Shown here: in pieces, positions 37,445 through 47,793 of the stretch
How the letters are laid out: each line of letters starts with the position of its first letter
Position numbering within the stretch: position 1 is the first letter of the stretch
NCBI GenBank assembly: GCA_036399055.1
Contig: DASWNX010000021.1
Location: 62,001-126,000 of the forward strand
Reading direction: 5' to 3'
Length of the DNA stretch: 64,000 nucleotides
DNA from: Jatrophihabitans sp.
Lineage (GTDB): Bacteria > Actinomycetota > Actinomycetes > Mycobacteriales > Jatrophihabitantaceae
The notes under the pieces: generated by a model
Database searches by the model: none
Told to the model about the DNA's origin: nothing
Seen by the model: the letters and a program-made list of their open reading frames with translations, nothing else
Translations under genes and position numbers: made by a program

Positions 37445-38008
37445 GCGGGACCGGTGCGCCAGCAGCACCGGAATGCCGACCAGCACCAGCACGCCGAGCA
37501 GCCCGAGCAGTTGCAGCGCGCTGGTGCTGCCAGGCCGGCCCAGGCCGTAGCTGGCGCCCGCCAGCGCCGCCGCGACGGCCAGTTCGACCGCGCAGCGCCC
37601 TGTCCAGCGGCGCAGCACCGGGCCTCGCAGCCGCGCGCTCAGGGGAACGGCCGCGGCCAGCGCGGTGCTGGTGTGCAGCAGGTACAGGGCGAGCGCGAAG
37701 CCGGCTGTGGCGGCCAGCGGCGGCGTGGCGTGCCAGCCGTAGGCGGCAAACCAGTTGCCGATCCCCGCCCCGAGCGCGAGCCCGGCGCCGGCGCGATCCG
37801 GGCTGGCGACCGCGACCAGCACGCCTGCCACCGTGAGCAGGACCCACCAGGGATGGCTTCCGGGCGCGATCACCAGCACCGCCAGCCCGGCCAGCAGGGT
37901 CACCAGCCGCACTCCCAGCGCGGCCACCGGATAGCGGCGCCACGCCGGTGGGCCCGAGTCCCCCACGGGCAGCCCACCGCCGCCCAGCTTCACCGCCGGC
38001 CTGCTCAT
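37439..38008 (-). CDS. Integral membrane protein, last gene of the DUF58 operon
   Basis: The 189-residue protein is strongly hydrophobic with about five transmembrane segments (LVTLLAGLAVLVIAPG, WWVLLTVAGVLVAVA, GFALALYLLHTSTALAAAVP, AVELAVAAALAGASYGL, LLGLLGVLVLVGIPVLLA). Its ATG overlaps the DUF58 stop (ATGA). No family was recognised; a membrane role beside the MoxR/DUF58 module is inferred from coupling only. Confidence 0.75.
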   Translation of the reverse strand: MSRPAVKLGGGGLPVGDSGPPAWRRYPVAALGVRLVTLLAGLAVLVIAPGSHPWWVLLTVAGVLVAVASPDRAGAGLALGAGIGNWFAAYGWHATPPLAATAGFALALYLLHTSTALAAAVPLSARLRGPVLRRWTGRCAVELAVAAALAGASYGLGRPGSTSALQLLGLLGVLVLVGIPVLLAHRSRG

Positions 38009-39359
38009 CGCCGCACCCTGGCAGCCCGGGCGGTCCTGCTGAGCCCGGCCAGCACCTGGTCCAGGCTGCCACTGCCCAACCAGGGCACCACGGGCACGCC
38101 GTGATCGGCCAGCGCCCCCACCAGGCCTCTGCGTTCGGCCAGCTGCACCCGCCAGGCCAGCTCGAGCCAGGGCCCGCGCTCGGGCAGCGCCACGTCAGCC
38201 GGCAGCGTGTCCACGACCAGCACCGAGCGGCCGGCCCGCGACAGCCCCGCCGCCTCTATCGCCACCTCGGCGCTGAGCAGCGGGCTCAACACGATCACCA
38301 GGGCCCGACCGGAGATCCTGGCCATCGCCCGGTTGGCGGCCAGCTCGCTGACCGGAGCGCTGCGCACGTCCAGCAGCACGTCCATGATCTGAAACAGGTG
38401 CGCCTGGCCGGTTCGGGGCCGGATCGGCCGACCCGCCCTGCCCAGGTCAAGCACCGCCACCCGGTCACCGTGGCGCAGGTAGTGCTCGGCGATCGAGGCC
38501 GTCGCGCGCACCGCGACGTCGAGGTTGCTGGCAGTGCCCGGGCCGGCGCCAGCGCCCACCTCGAAGGCGGTGTCGAGCACCAGCACCACCTCGGTGTCGC
38601 GGTCTGAGTAGGTGGCGGTGACATGCAGGTCCCCGGTCCGCAGTGACACCGGCCAGTTGATCCGTCGCAACCGGTCGCCGGCGACGAAGGGACGCACCCC
38701 TGCCGGATCGACTCCCTCTCCGACCCGCCGGGATCGGTGCGCCCCGACGATGCCCGGGGCCGCCGGCAACAGGTCGGTGGCCGAGAACTCGGCGCGCAGC
38801 GGAAAGGTGGCCAGCGTCGCCACCTCGTCGCCGGTCACGGTGGTGCGCAGCAGGCCGTGGGCGGCGGTGACATCCATGCTCACCGGGCCGATCCGGCTAC
38901 GCCCCCAGCGGGGCGCTGCCAGCCGATGGTCGAGGATGACGTCGGAGTCCCGGCCAGCCGTCGCGCACACGTCCTGGCCGCCCTCAGCCAGCTCCGCCCG
39001 GCCTTCCAGGCGGGTTCGCAGCCTGATGACGTCGACCGCGTCGGGGGCGTGGAGCTGCTGGCTCACAGTGGTCGACTGGCCCTCGAACAGGGTGGCGCTC
39101 GCGGTGCGCAGCCGCACCACCGGCGCTCTCCAGGCGCGGTCGGCCAGCGGCAGCACGGCGCCCACCGCCAGCGGCAGCGCCAGCAGCAACAGGTCCTGGC
39201 GTCCCAGCAGCGCCGCCAATGCCAGCAGCACCGCGGCGGCGCCCACCGCCGGACCCAGCGCCACGGTCGGTGACCACCGCGCCGGCGGGACCGCGGCCCG
39301 CCGGGACTCCCGGTCCTCTGGACTCATGGCCGGCTCTGGGCTCATGGCCGGCTCTGGGC

Positions 39360-39363
<4 letters not shown>
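38005..39363 (-). CDS. DUF58 protein with two N-terminal membrane segments
   Basis: ATG 39363 overlaps the MoxR stop; two further in-frame ATGs at 39345 and 39327 lie in an 18-bp repeat, so the exact start is open. With 39363 the protein has 452 residues. Residues about 40-85 form two membrane helices. The C-terminal half has the DUF58 core GDRLRRINWPVSLRTGDLHV followed by a VWA-like region (VVLVLDTAFEVG). DUF58 proteins accompany MoxR ATPases and usually act on cell-envelope processes. Confidence 0.87.
39322..39363 (-). repeat. 18-bp tandem repeat carrying three candidate start codons of the DUF58 gene
   Basis: ATGAGCCCAGAGCCGGCC occurs twice and is followed by ATGAGTCCAGAGG. Each unit begins with an in-frame ATG, and the first overlaps the MoxR stop. 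Confidence 0.8.
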
Positions 39364-40345
<982 letters not shown>

Positions 40346-40346
<1 letters not shown>

Positions 40347-40864
40347 CACAACGCCTCGATCTGGTCCAGCAGCGCGCTCAGCTGGGCGTGGCTGGGCGCC
40401 GGGCTGGCCGGCGTCGGCGGGGCGATCGTCAGCGACCACAACTGCTCTCCTAGCACTTCTCTGGCCTGGATGGGCTGGCTGACCGGGTCGAGCCCGTACT
40501 TCTGGCGCAACCGCTCGACGGCCAGTCGGGCAAGCACCGGACGGACATTGCGGTCGTACTTCGAACCGTCCCGGCTGGCCGCTTCGAGCCGGCGTTCGGA
40601 CTGCCGCAGCCTGCTGAGGTACTCCCCGCCGGCCGGCGCAGGCGGGTCGACAGGCGCTGGCGGCGGTGGTTCGGCGGCCGTCTCACGCACCAACTGAACC
40701 AGCACCGCAGCCGCCACGCCTATCCCGGCGCACAGCTCCGGCCGCGGGCTCAGGCCCGCGGCGAGGCTGGCCAGCAGCACGATGACGCCTGCCCCCAGCC
40801 CCAGCCCGGCGGCCAGCGCCAGCCGAGCCGGCAACCGCGACCGCCAGCTGACCGGCTCAGTCAT
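40346..40864 (-). CDS. Membrane protein of unknown function in MoxR operon
   Basis: The 172-residue protein has two transmembrane segments (ALAAGLGLGAGVIVLLASLA and LCAGIGVAAAVLVQLV), a Pro-rich linker and a cytoplasmic helical domain (RQSERRLEAASRDGSKYDRN). It overlaps DUF4129 by 8 nt and MoxR by 1 nt. Similar small membrane genes lie in MoxR/DUF58/DUF4129 operons of other actinobacteria, function unknown. Confidence 0.78.
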
Positions 40865-41591
40865 GCCCTGCTCGGACCGGCGGTCCGGCGGCTCTGGCCG
40901 CCTCGAGCTCCGAGCGCAGCCGGGCGAGGTCGGCGCGGGCCTGCGTGACCGCCTCGGCCGGTATCGGATGGCTGGAGAACCGGGCTTCGCGGTACAGGGC
41001 GGCCAGCCGGTCCAGCGGCGCCTGGCTCAGCGGCAGCGTGGACAGCAACCGCTCGGCCAAGTCGGAGGAGGTCTCAGACGGCAGGCGAGGCAGGCCGGCT
41101 GCCTCGGCGGCCTGCTCCAGCCGGTGCCAGCACAGGATCACCCCGTCCCGGATCTGGCCCTGTGCCACGTCGGTCACCGGCGCGCGCAGCCTGTCCGGGA
41201 CCCGCCTGAGGACTTCTTCACGCGCCGGCTCGACCGGCCGCGCGGTCCTGGAGGCAGCCCGCCGCGAACGCAGCCAGGCGATCAGCCGCGGTCCGAGAAC
41301 GACCGCGAGCCCGAGCACCGCGAGCAGCAGCGCGCCGAGGAGGACCCACTGGATGAGCGACCAGGGCACCCGGAAGTCGCCAGTGGCCTCCGGGGGCGGC
41401 GTGGTCCATTGATCGGGCTGGGGGACGGCGGTGGTCGCAGCCTCTCGAGGGCCGCCCGACCGGACGGCGCTCGGAGCGCCTGACTGCTCCGGCTCGGCCC
41501 GCGCGGCCAGCCCGACCAGCAGAAAACCGGCCAGCGCCGCCGCCGCCAGCCCCCCGTTGCCGGCGTTGAACCTCACGGCGCGGCCCGCCAC
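40857..41591 (-). CDS. DUF4129 membrane protein
   Basis: GTG 41591 starts a 244-residue protein with a signal-like segment, an extracytoplasmic Ser/Pro/Thr stretch, one central transmembrane helix (WVLLGALLLAVLGLAVVLGP) and a cytoplasmic C-terminal domain. GVILCWHRLEQAAEAAGLPR, ETSSDLAERLL and LYREARFSSHPI match DUF4129, which has a transglutaminase-associated relative. It heads the MoxR/DUF58 operon. metB ends only 42 nt upstream on the same strand. Confidence 0.85.
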   Translation of the reverse strand: MAGRAVRFNAGNGGLAAAALAGFLLVGLAARAEPEQSGAPSAVRSGGPREAATTAVPQPDQWTTPPPEATGDFRVPWSLIQWVLLGALLLAVLGLAVVLGPRLIAWLRSRRAASRTARPVEPAREEVLRRVPDRLRAPVTDVAQGQIRDGVILCWHRLEQAAEAAGLPRLPSETSSDLAERLLSTLPLSQAPLDRLAALYREARFSSHPIPAEAVTQARADLARLRSELEAARAAGPPVRAGHD

Positions 41592-41633
41592 CGTCGAACC
41601 CGTCTGCCAGCCGGACGCCGATCGCGAGCCGGC

Positions 41634-42806
41634 TCAGGCCAGCGCCGCGGTGAGGTCTGCCAGCAGATCCTCGATGTCCTCGATGCCGACCGACAGCCGG
41701 ATCAGGTCGCCCGGGACCTCCAGCGGTGAGCCCGCCACGCTGGCGTGCGTCATCCGCGCCGGGTGCTCGATGAGCGACTCGATGCCGCCCAGCGACTCGC
41801 CGAGGGTGAACATCTGAGTCAGCTCGCACACCTTCAGCGCCGCCTCTTCACCGCCGCGCATCCGGAAGGACACCATGCCGCCGAAGCCGCTCATCTGCCG
41901 GGCGGCGACCTCATGGTTGGGATGGTTGGGCAGGCCCGGGTACAGCACGCTCGAGACCGCCGGGTGCTGACCGAGGAACCGCACGATCTGCGCGGCGTTG
42001 GAGCAGTGCCGGTCCATCCGCACGCCCAGGGTCTTGATGCCGCGCATCACCAGCCAAGCGTCGAACGGGCCGCAGATGGCGCCCATCGAGTTCTGGTAGA
42101 AGGCCACCTGCTCACCGACCTCGGCGTCGCGGGTGACCACCGCCCCGCCGACCACGTCGGAGTGCCCGCCGAGGTACTTGGTGGTCGAGTGCACCACGAC
42201 GTCGGCGCCCAGAGCCAGCGGCTGCTGCAGGTAGGGCGAGGCGAAGGTGTTGTCGACGACCATCATCGTCTGGTGCTGCCGCGAGACCTCGGCCAGCGCC
42301 GCGATGTCGACGATGTTGAGCAGCGGGTTGGTGGGCGTCTCCACCCAGATGACGCGGGTGTTGGGCTGGATCGCGGCAGCCACCGCGGCGGTGTCGTGCA
42401 TGTGGACGGCGGTGAACTCCACGCCCCATCGGCTCAGCACCCGGGCGACCAGCCGGTAAGTGCCGCCATAGGCGTCATCGGGCAGCAGCATGTGGTCACC
42501 GGGAGAGCAGAGCGCCCGCAGCAAGGTGTCCTCGGCTGCCAAGCCCGAGGCGAAGGCCAGCCCTCGCGCGCCGCCCTCCAGAGCCGCCAAGCACTCCTCC
42601 AGCGCCGTCCTGGTCGGGTTTCCGGACCGGCTGTACTCATAGCCGTTACGCAGGCCCCCGACGCCGTCCTGCTTGTACGTGGAGGTCTGGTAGATCGGCA
42701 CCGCGACCGCTCCGGTCAGTGGGTCCGGTTCCTGCCCGGCGTGGATCGCCCGGGAGTTGAAACCGAGCCGGCCCAGCGCGCTGCTGTCATTCATCGAGTT
42801 GCCCAT
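41634..42806 (-). CDS. metB: Cystathionine gamma-synthase/lyase
   Basis: This PLP enzyme joins O-acyl-homoserine with cysteine, or splits cystathionine. The internal aldimine lysine is in VHSTTKYLGGHSD (Lys 210); YEYSRSGNPTRTALE and ETPTNPLLNIVDI are family signatures. The ATG at 42806 has TAATCT 7 nt upstream and no Shine-Dalgarno. Pairing with cbs (43949) supports methionine/cysteine interconversion. Gamma-synthase versus lyase activity cannot be settled from sequence. Confidence 0.93.
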   Translation of the reverse strand: MGNSMNDSSALGRLGFNSRAIHAGQEPDPLTGAVAVPIYQTSTYKQDGVGGLRNGYEYSRSGNPTRTALEECLAALEGGARGLAFASGLAAEDTLLRALCSPGDHMLLPDDAYGGTYRLVARVLSRWGVEFTAVHMHDTAAVAAAIQPNTRVIWVETPTNPLLNIVDIAALAEVSRQHQTMMVVDNTFASPYLQQPLALGADVVVHSTTKYLGGHSDVVGGAVVTRDAEVGEQVAFYQNSMGAICGPFDAWLVMRGIKTLGVRMDRHCSNAAQIVRFLGQHPAVSSVLYPGLPNHPNHEVAARQMSGFGGMVSFRMRGGEEAALKVCELTQMFTLGESLGGIESLIEHPARMTHASVAGSPLEVPGDLIRLSVGIEDIEDLLADLTAALA

Positions 42807-42813
42807 AGCGCTC

Positions 42814-42819
42814 AGATTA
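42814..42819 (-). promoter_or_regulatory. Putative -10 of leaderless metB promoter (TAATCT)
   Basis: TAATCT ends 7 nt before ATG 42806. The only other in-frame ATG (42794) also lacks a Shine-Dalgarno. Confidence 0.45.
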
Positions 42820-42913
42820 CTGCCCGTTCTGACCCGCTGACGGCCGTATGCAACGAAGCGGCGCCCACTGCGTCTAGCTCACGAGGACCAGCCATCTGAG
42901 AGGAACGCCAACC

Positions 42914-43900
42914 ATGCCCAGAGCACCGATGAGCCGGGGCGTCGCGGTCCTGCTGCTCGCAGCCGTCCTGCTGACGGTGGCCTGGGTGAGCGGCCGGCCT
43001 TGGACGGCCGCTCACCGCGCTCTGGAGGCCGCGCCGCGCCTGGCGGTGGCCGGCGGTTCGCCAATGGTCACCGCGGCGCCGGCCGGGGTTGCCGCAGCGC
43101 CGGCCGGGGCTGCCGCGACGGCGCCGGCCGGGGTTGCGGCAGCGCCGGCCGGGGTTGCCGCGACGGCGCCGCTGCCGGCCCGGCCGAGCGCCGCCCAGCA
43201 GGCCGGCTGCCTGAACAGGCTGTTCGGCGGTGGCGGTGACTCCTACTCCGTCGCCGCGCTGGATCTGTCCACCGGCAGGTCTGTCCGTCTCGGAGCCGGC
43301 GGCGGCATGGTCGCGGCCAGCCTCGTCAAGCTCGATTTCCTCCAGGCCCTGCTTCACCAGCATCAGCTGAGCGGACGGCCGCTGTCGCCGAGCCAGCATC
43401 ATGACGCGCGCGCCATGATGCGGCGCAGTGACAACGCCGCTGCCGACCGCATCTGGGCGGCGGTGGGTGGGAACACCGGCCTGCGCCGTTACAACTCGTT
43501 GCTCGGCCTGCGCGACACGGTCTTCGACGCCGACGGCAGATGGGGGCTGTCGACCACCTCGGCCGATGATCAGATGCTCCTGCTGCAGGCGCTGACCTCG
43601 ACGAGCTCGCCGCTGGAGGCAGCCTCCCGGCGGTACGCGCTGGAGCTGATGGGCCAGGTCCAGTCCGACCAGCGCTGGGGTGTCAGCGCGGCCGGGGACC
43701 CGGGCAGCGACCCGGCGATCAAGAACGGCTGGTTAGGCGTCGACGCCGACGGCGGGCGGTGGGTCGCCAACAGCGCCGGCGTGCTCCAGGTGGGCGGCCG
43801 TCAGGTTCTGATGGTGGTGCTGAGCCAGCACCAGCCCGGGTACTCCACCGCGGTGGCCCGGGTGCGGCAGGCAGCCCTTGACGTGGCTGCCGGCCTGTGA
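42914..43900 (+). CDS. Secreted serine hydrolase of the beta-lactamase (class A-like) fold
   Basis: ATG 42914 follows GAGAGGAA. A signal sequence or anchor covers residues 10-26. Residues about 53-90 are a repeat of AAPAGVA/ATAPAGVA. The catalytic domain shows S-x-x-K in AASLVKLDFL (Ser 136, Lys 139), S-D-N in RRSDNAAAD (Ser 172) and a K-x-G triad equivalent in IKNGWLGVD. No E166-bearing omega-loop motif was recognised with confidence. It may be a peptidoglycan or ester hydrolase rather than a resistance beta-lactamase. Confidence 0.83.
   Translation: MPRAPMSRGVAVLLLAAVLLTVAWVSGRPWTAAHRALEAAPRLAVAGGSPMVTAAPAGVAAAPAGAAATAPAGVAAAPAGVAATAPLPARPSAAQQAGCLNRLFGGGGDSYSVAALDLSTGRSVRLGAGGGMVAASLVKLDFLQALLHQHQLSGRPLSPSQHHDARAMMRRSDNAAADRIWAAVGGNTGLRRYNSLLGLRDTVFDADGRWGLSTTSADDQMLLLQALTSTSSPLEAASRRYALELMGQVQSDQRWGVSAAGDPGSDPAIKNGWLGVDADGGRWVANSAGVLQVGGRQVLMVVLSQHQPGYSTAVARVRQAALDVAAGL
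43070..43172 (+). repeat. In-frame tandem repeat in serine hydrolase linker
   Basis: The unit gcgccggccggggttgcc(g)... recurs about five times with small changes, alternating 15- and 24-bp units. It encodes (A)APAGVA segments. Confidence 0.8.
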
Positions 43901-43914
43901 GCACCCGGGCCCCT

Positions 43915-43962
43915 GCGGCTACTTGCTGAGCGGCTATCTGGTGAGCGGCTACTTGCTGACGA
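43915..43962 (-). repeat. Tandem repeat across the cbs stop codon
   Basis: On the minus strand the 3' end AGCAAGTAGCCGCTCA is followed by CCAGATAGCCGCTCA and GCAAGTAGCCGC. Each unit carries an in-frame-like TAG, and the first is the true stop. Confidence 0.65.
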
Positions 43963-45340
43963 GGTAGCCCAGCAGGTCCTGCCGGGTCACGACCCCGGCG
44001 GGCTTGCCGTCGACGTGCACCAGCAACGCGTCCGCCCCGCCCAGCGCCTCGACCGCCCGGCGGACCGGCTCGCCCGAGCCGATGATGGGCAGCATCGCCG
44101 ACATGTGCTTCTCCAGCGGGTCCGACAGCGAGGCCTCGCCGGCGAACAGGGCGTCCAGCAGCGCCTTCTCCGACACCGACCCGACCACCTCACCGGCGGT
44201 CACCGGCGGCTCGGCGCCGACCACCGGCATCTGGGACACCCCGTACTCGCGCAGGATGTCGATCGCCTCCCGGACGGTCTCGTTCGGGTGCCCGTGCACC
44301 AGGGCCGGAGTCTGGCCGCTCTTGGCGGTCAGCACCTCACCGACGGTGGTCTCGGCGCTGGTGTCCAGGAAGCCGTAGTCGCTCATCCACTTGTCCGAGA
44401 AGACCTTGGACAGGTAGCCCCGGCCGCCGTCGGGCAGCAGCACCACGATCACGTCGTCAGGTCCCGCGCGCTCGGCGACCCGCAGTGCCGCCGCGGCCGC
44501 CATGCCGCACGAGCCGCCTACCAGCAGGCCCTCCTCGCGGGCCAGCCGGCGGGTGATCTCGAAGGACGTCGAGTCCGACACCGCGATGATCTCGTCGGGC
44601 ACCGACGGGTCGTAGTTCGCCGGCCAGAAGTCCTCGCCGACCCCCTCGACGAGGTAGGGGCGCCCGGTGCCTCCGGAGTACACCGACCCCTCGGGGTCGG
44701 CGCCGATCACCCGCACCGGGCCCCCGGCACGATCGGCCGACATCTCCTTGAGGTAGCGTCCGGTGCCCGAGATGGTGCCGCCGGTGCCCACGCCGGCCAC
44801 GAAGTGGGTGATCCGTCCCTCGGTCTGCTCCCAGATCTCCGGGCCGGTGCCCTTGTAGTGGGCGAGGGAGTTGTTCACGTTGGCGTACTGGTTCGGCTTC
44901 CAGGCGCCAGGCACCTCACGGGCCAGCCGGTCAGAGACCTGGTAGTAGGAGCGCGGGTCCTCCGGCGCCACCGCGGTCGGGCAGACCACCACCTCGGCGC
45001 CGTAGGCCTTGAGGAGGTTGATCTTCTCCGGGGCGACCTTGTCCGGCAGCACGAAGATGCAGGAGTAACCGCGCTGCTGGGCGACGATCGCCAGGCCGAC
45101 CCCGGTGTTGCCCGACGTCGGTTCCACGATCGTGCCACCGGGCTTGAGCTCGCCGGCCCGCTCCGCGGCTTCGATCATCGGAAGCGCGATCCGGTCCTTG
45201 CTCGATCCGCCGGGGTTGAAGTACTCGACCTTGGCCAGCACCAGCGGCGCGGTGGCGGGATCGAGGTGCCGGGTGACGCTGCGGAGCTGGATCAGCGGGG
45301 TGTTGCCGATCAGGTCAATGAGTGAGGTGTAGTAGCGCAT
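43949..45340 (-). CDS. cbs: Cystathionine beta-synthase with two CBS domains
   Basis: Cbs condenses homocysteine with serine (or an activated serine) to cystathionine. The PLP lysine is in NPGGSSKDRIAL (Lys 48), TSGNTGVGLA binds the substrate carboxylate and GVGTGGTISGTGRYLKE binds the phosphate. The C-terminal part from about residue 335 holds two CBS domains (VREAIDILREYGVSQMPVVG and LLVHVDGKPAGVVTRQDLL). No haem domain, as in bacteria. ATG 45340 has TAGCCT 7 nt upstream. Confidence 0.94.
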   Translation of the reverse strand: MRYYTSLIDLIGNTPLIQLRSVTRHLDPATAPLVLAKVEYFNPGGSSKDRIALPMIEAAERAGELKPGGTIVEPTSGNTGVGLAIVAQQRGYSCIFVLPDKVAPEKINLLKAYGAEVVVCPTAVAPEDPRSYYQVSDRLAREVPGAWKPNQYANVNNSLAHYKGTGPEIWEQTEGRITHFVAGVGTGGTISGTGRYLKEMSADRAGGPVRVIGADPEGSVYSGGTGRPYLVEGVGEDFWPANYDPSVPDEIIAVSDSTSFEITRRLAREEGLLVGGSCGMAAAAALRVAERAGPDDVIVVLLPDGGRGYLSKVFSDKWMSDYGFLDTSAETTVGEVLTAKSGQTPALVHGHPNETVREAIDILREYGVSQMPVVGAEPPVTAGEVVGSVSEKALLDALFAGEASLSDPLEKHMSAMLPIIGSGEPVRRAVEALGGADALLVHVDGKPAGVVTRQDLLGYLVSK

Positions 45341-45347
45341 GGGGCAA

Positions 45348-45353
45348 AGGCTA
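45348..45353 (-). promoter_or_regulatory. Putative -10 of leaderless cbs promoter (TAGCCT)
   Basis: TAGCCT on the minus strand ends 7 nt before ATG 45340; no Shine-Dalgarno. The divergent SGNH gene, by contrast, has a strong GGAGG site. Confidence 0.4.
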
Positions 45354-45406
45354 ACCTCGCCTCTACGATTCGCGACATCGAACGGGTCAATTCTGGAGGT
45401 AGCCGC

Positions 45407-46441
45407 ATGAGCCGGGCTTCACGCGCGCGTCGGGTGGTGACCGCGGCCGCCTTCGGAACGGGCAGCCTCGGCGCGCTCAGCGCCGCGGCGGCCGGCGTCG
45501 TCTACGGCCAGACCAAGCTGGCCCGGCGCCGGATTCAGCCGGCCGAGACCGACCCGCCGCGGGCCGACGGGGTGTGGCTGGCGCCCGGCGCCCGGGCCGA
45601 CGAGCCGCCGTTGAGGCTGGCGATGCTCGGCGACTCCTCGGCCGCCGGCTTCGGCGTGCACACCGACTCCGAGACCCCGGCCGCGCAGATCGCGATGGGG
45701 CTCTCGGCACTGGCCCGGCGACCGGTCCAGCTGCGCAACGTCGCGGTGGTAGGCGCTCAGAGCTCGGCGCTGCCGCGGCAGGTCGGGCTGGTGCTGGCCG
45801 AGCGGCCCGACCTGGTGGTGATCATGATCGGGGCCAACGACGTCACCCACCGGGTCCGGGCCTCAGAGTCGGTCCGCCATCTCAGCGCTGCGCTGAGCAT
45901 CCTGGCCGAGCACGACGTGCCGGTGGTGATGGGCACCTGCCCGGACCTGGGGACGATCCGCCCGATCGCGCAGCCGCTGCGCTGGCTGGCCCGCCGGATG
46001 TCGCGGACGCTGGCCGCGGCCCAGGCGGTCACGGTGGTGGCCGCAGGCGGCCGGGCCGTCAGCCTGGGCGACCTCCTGGGCCCTGAGTTCGCCAGCAGCC
46101 TGGATTACTTCTCCGCCGACCAGTTCCATCCCTCGGCGATCGGCTACGCCCGGGCCGCCGAGGTGCTGCTGCCCTCGGCGGCGGCGGCGCTGGGCCTGAG
46201 CACGGTGTCCGAGGCAGCCGCGCCGTTCACCTCGACCCGGGCCCGGCCGGTGGCCAAGGCCGCGGCCCGAGCGGCCGGCCTGCCGGGCACCGAGGTGCAG
46301 CCGGCCCAGGTGCACGGCCAGTCAGCCGGCCGCCGGGGTCCGTGGGCCCGGCTCATCCGCCGCCGGGCGAGCACCGTGATACCGCCCACGTCCAGCGGCC
46401 AGGAAAACTTCACCCCTGCCACCATGGTGGGTAGTGACTAG
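45407..46441 (+). CDS. SGNH/GDSL hydrolase, membrane-anchored
   Basis: ATG 45407 is preceded by GGAGG at good spacing. Residues about 10-33 form an N-terminal hydrophobic segment. SGNH blocks are visible: LAMLGDSSAAGFG (Ser 77), the Gly of block II, MIGANDVTHRV (Asn) and DQFHPSAIGY (Asp-x-x-His). It is probably an exported esterase or acyl hydrolase. Mycobacteria place a similar gene next to cbs and fadA (Rv1075c, from memory). Confidence 0.87.
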   Translation: MSRASRARRVVTAAAFGTGSLGALSAAAAGVVYGQTKLARRRIQPAETDPPRADGVWLAPGARADEPPLRLAMLGDSSAAGFGVHTDSETPAAQIAMGLSALARRPVQLRNVAVVGAQSSALPRQVGLVLAERPDLVVIMIGANDVTHRVRASESVRHLSAALSILAEHDVPVVMGTCPDLGTIRPIAQPLRWLARRMSRTLAAAQAVTVVAAGGRAVSLGDLLGPEFASSLDYFSADQFHPSAIGYARAAEVLLPSAAAALGLSTVSEAAAPFTSTRARPVAKAAARAAGLPGTEVQPAQVHGQSAGRRGPWARLIRRRASTVIPPTSSGQENFTPATMVGSD

Positions 46442-46480
46442 CCCGTTTGGGCAGCTTCGACAGCTTCACAAGGAGATCCG

Positions 46481-47710
46481 ATGCCAAGCACTCCTCAGGC
46501 CGTCATCGTCGCCACCGCCCGGTCGCCGATCGGCCGGGCCGGCAAGGGCTCGCTGGTCAGCATGCGGGCCGATGACATGGTCGCGCAGATGATCACCGCC
46601 GCCCTGGCCAAGGTGCCCGAGCTCGACCCGCGCCAGATCGATGACCTGCTGCTGGGCTGCGGCATGCCCGGCGGCGAGCAGGGCTACAACATGGCCAAGA
46701 TCGTGGCCACCCTGCTGGGACACGACTACCTGCCGGGCGCGACCGTCACCCGGTACTGCGCGTCCTCGCTGCAGACCACCCGGATGGCGATGCACGCGAT
46801 CCGGGCCGGCGAGGGCGAGGTGTTCATCTCCGCCGGCGTCGAGATGGTCTCGCGGTTCGTCAAGGGCTCCTCCGACGGCCTGCCCGACACCAAGAACCCG
46901 CTGTTCGCCGAGGCGCAGGAGCGCACCGCCAAGGTCGCAGCCGAAGGCGCCGACGGCTGGCAGGACCCGCGCGAGCGCGGTGACCTGCCAGACCCCTACA
47001 TCCCGATGGGCCAGACGGCCGAGAACCTCGCCCGGGTGATGGGCGTCAGCCGGGAAGAGATGGACCACTTCGGGGTCCGGTCGCAGAACCTGGCCGAGAA
47101 GTCGATCGCCAACGGCTTCTGGGCCAAGGAGATCACCCCGGTGACGCTGCCCTCCGGCGAGGTGGTGAGCGCCGATGACGGACCGCGGGCCGGGGTCACC
47201 TACGAGGCGGTCTCCCAGCTCAAGCCGGTGTTCCGCCCGGACGGGCTGGTCACCGCGGGCAACTGCTGCCCGCTCAACGACGGGGCCGCGGCGCTGATCA
47301 TCATGAGCGACACCAAGGCCGCCGAGCTGGGTGTGACGCCGCTGGCCCGGATCGTGTCGACCGGAGTCACCGGCCTGTCACCGGAGATCATGGGCCTGGG
47401 GCCGGTGGAGGCGTCGCGGCAGGCGCTGGCCCGGGCCGGCATGTCAGTCTCTGACATCGACCTGGTGGAGCTCAACGAGGCCTTCGCCGCCCAGGTGATC
47501 CCGTCGTACCAGCAGCTGGGCTTCGACCTCGACCAGGTCAACGTCAACGGCGGCTCCATCGCCGTCGGCCACCCGTTCGGCATGACCGGGGCGCGGATCG
47601 CCACCACGCTGATCAACTCGCTGCAGACCCACGACAAGCAGTTCGGCCTGGAGACGATGTGCGTCGGCGGCGGCCAGGGCATGGCGATGATCCTGGAGCG
47701 GCTGTCCTAG
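46481..47710 (+). CDS. fadA: Acetyl-CoA C-acetyltransferase (thiolase)
   Basis: ATG 46481 follows AAGGAGA. The 409-residue protein has the acyl-accepting Cys in TRYCASSLQTT, the His in GGSIAVGHPFGMTGAR and the second Cys in MCVGGGQGMAMI. NEAFAAQVIPSYQQ is also typical. It carries out the last step of beta-oxidation or the reverse condensation. The gene corresponds in context to mycobacterial fadA3. Confidence 0.94.
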   Translation: MPSTPQAVIVATARSPIGRAGKGSLVSMRADDMVAQMITAALAKVPELDPRQIDDLLLGCGMPGGEQGYNMAKIVATLLGHDYLPGATVTRYCASSLQTTRMAMHAIRAGEGEVFISAGVEMVSRFVKGSSDGLPDTKNPLFAEAQERTAKVAAEGADGWQDPRERGDLPDPYIPMGQTAENLARVMGVSREEMDHFGVRSQNLAEKSIANGFWAKEITPVTLPSGEVVSADDGPRAGVTYEAVSQLKPVFRPDGLVTAGNCCPLNDGAAALIIMSDTKAAELGVTPLARIVSTGVTGLSPEIMGLGPVEASRQALARAGMSVSDIDLVELNEAFAAQVIPSYQQLGFDLDQVNVNGGSIAVGHPFGMTGARIATTLINSLQTHDKQFGLETMCVGGGQGMAMILERLS

Positions 47711-47733
47711 CCGCCATCCAGTCCGACAGTCGT

Positions 47734-47775
47734 CGTCATGCTCAGCGGTCGCTCCAGCGCTCGGAGAGCATGACG
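47734..47775. terminator. Palindrome sharing arms with the 18851 element, after the thiolase gene
   Basis: Core arms CGTCATGCTC and GAGCATGACG are perfect, with weaker complementarity outside. The 22-nt loop differs from the one at 18868-18889. It follows a plus-strand gene end. Confidence 0.5.
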
Positions 47776-47793
47776 CTGGCTGCCCCGCACTCG

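Noticed and set aside
42914-43900. Antibiotic-resistance beta-lactamase
   Set aside because: The active-site motifs fit the fold, but the omega-loop Glu was not identified and the context gives no support for resistance; called serine hydrolase instead.
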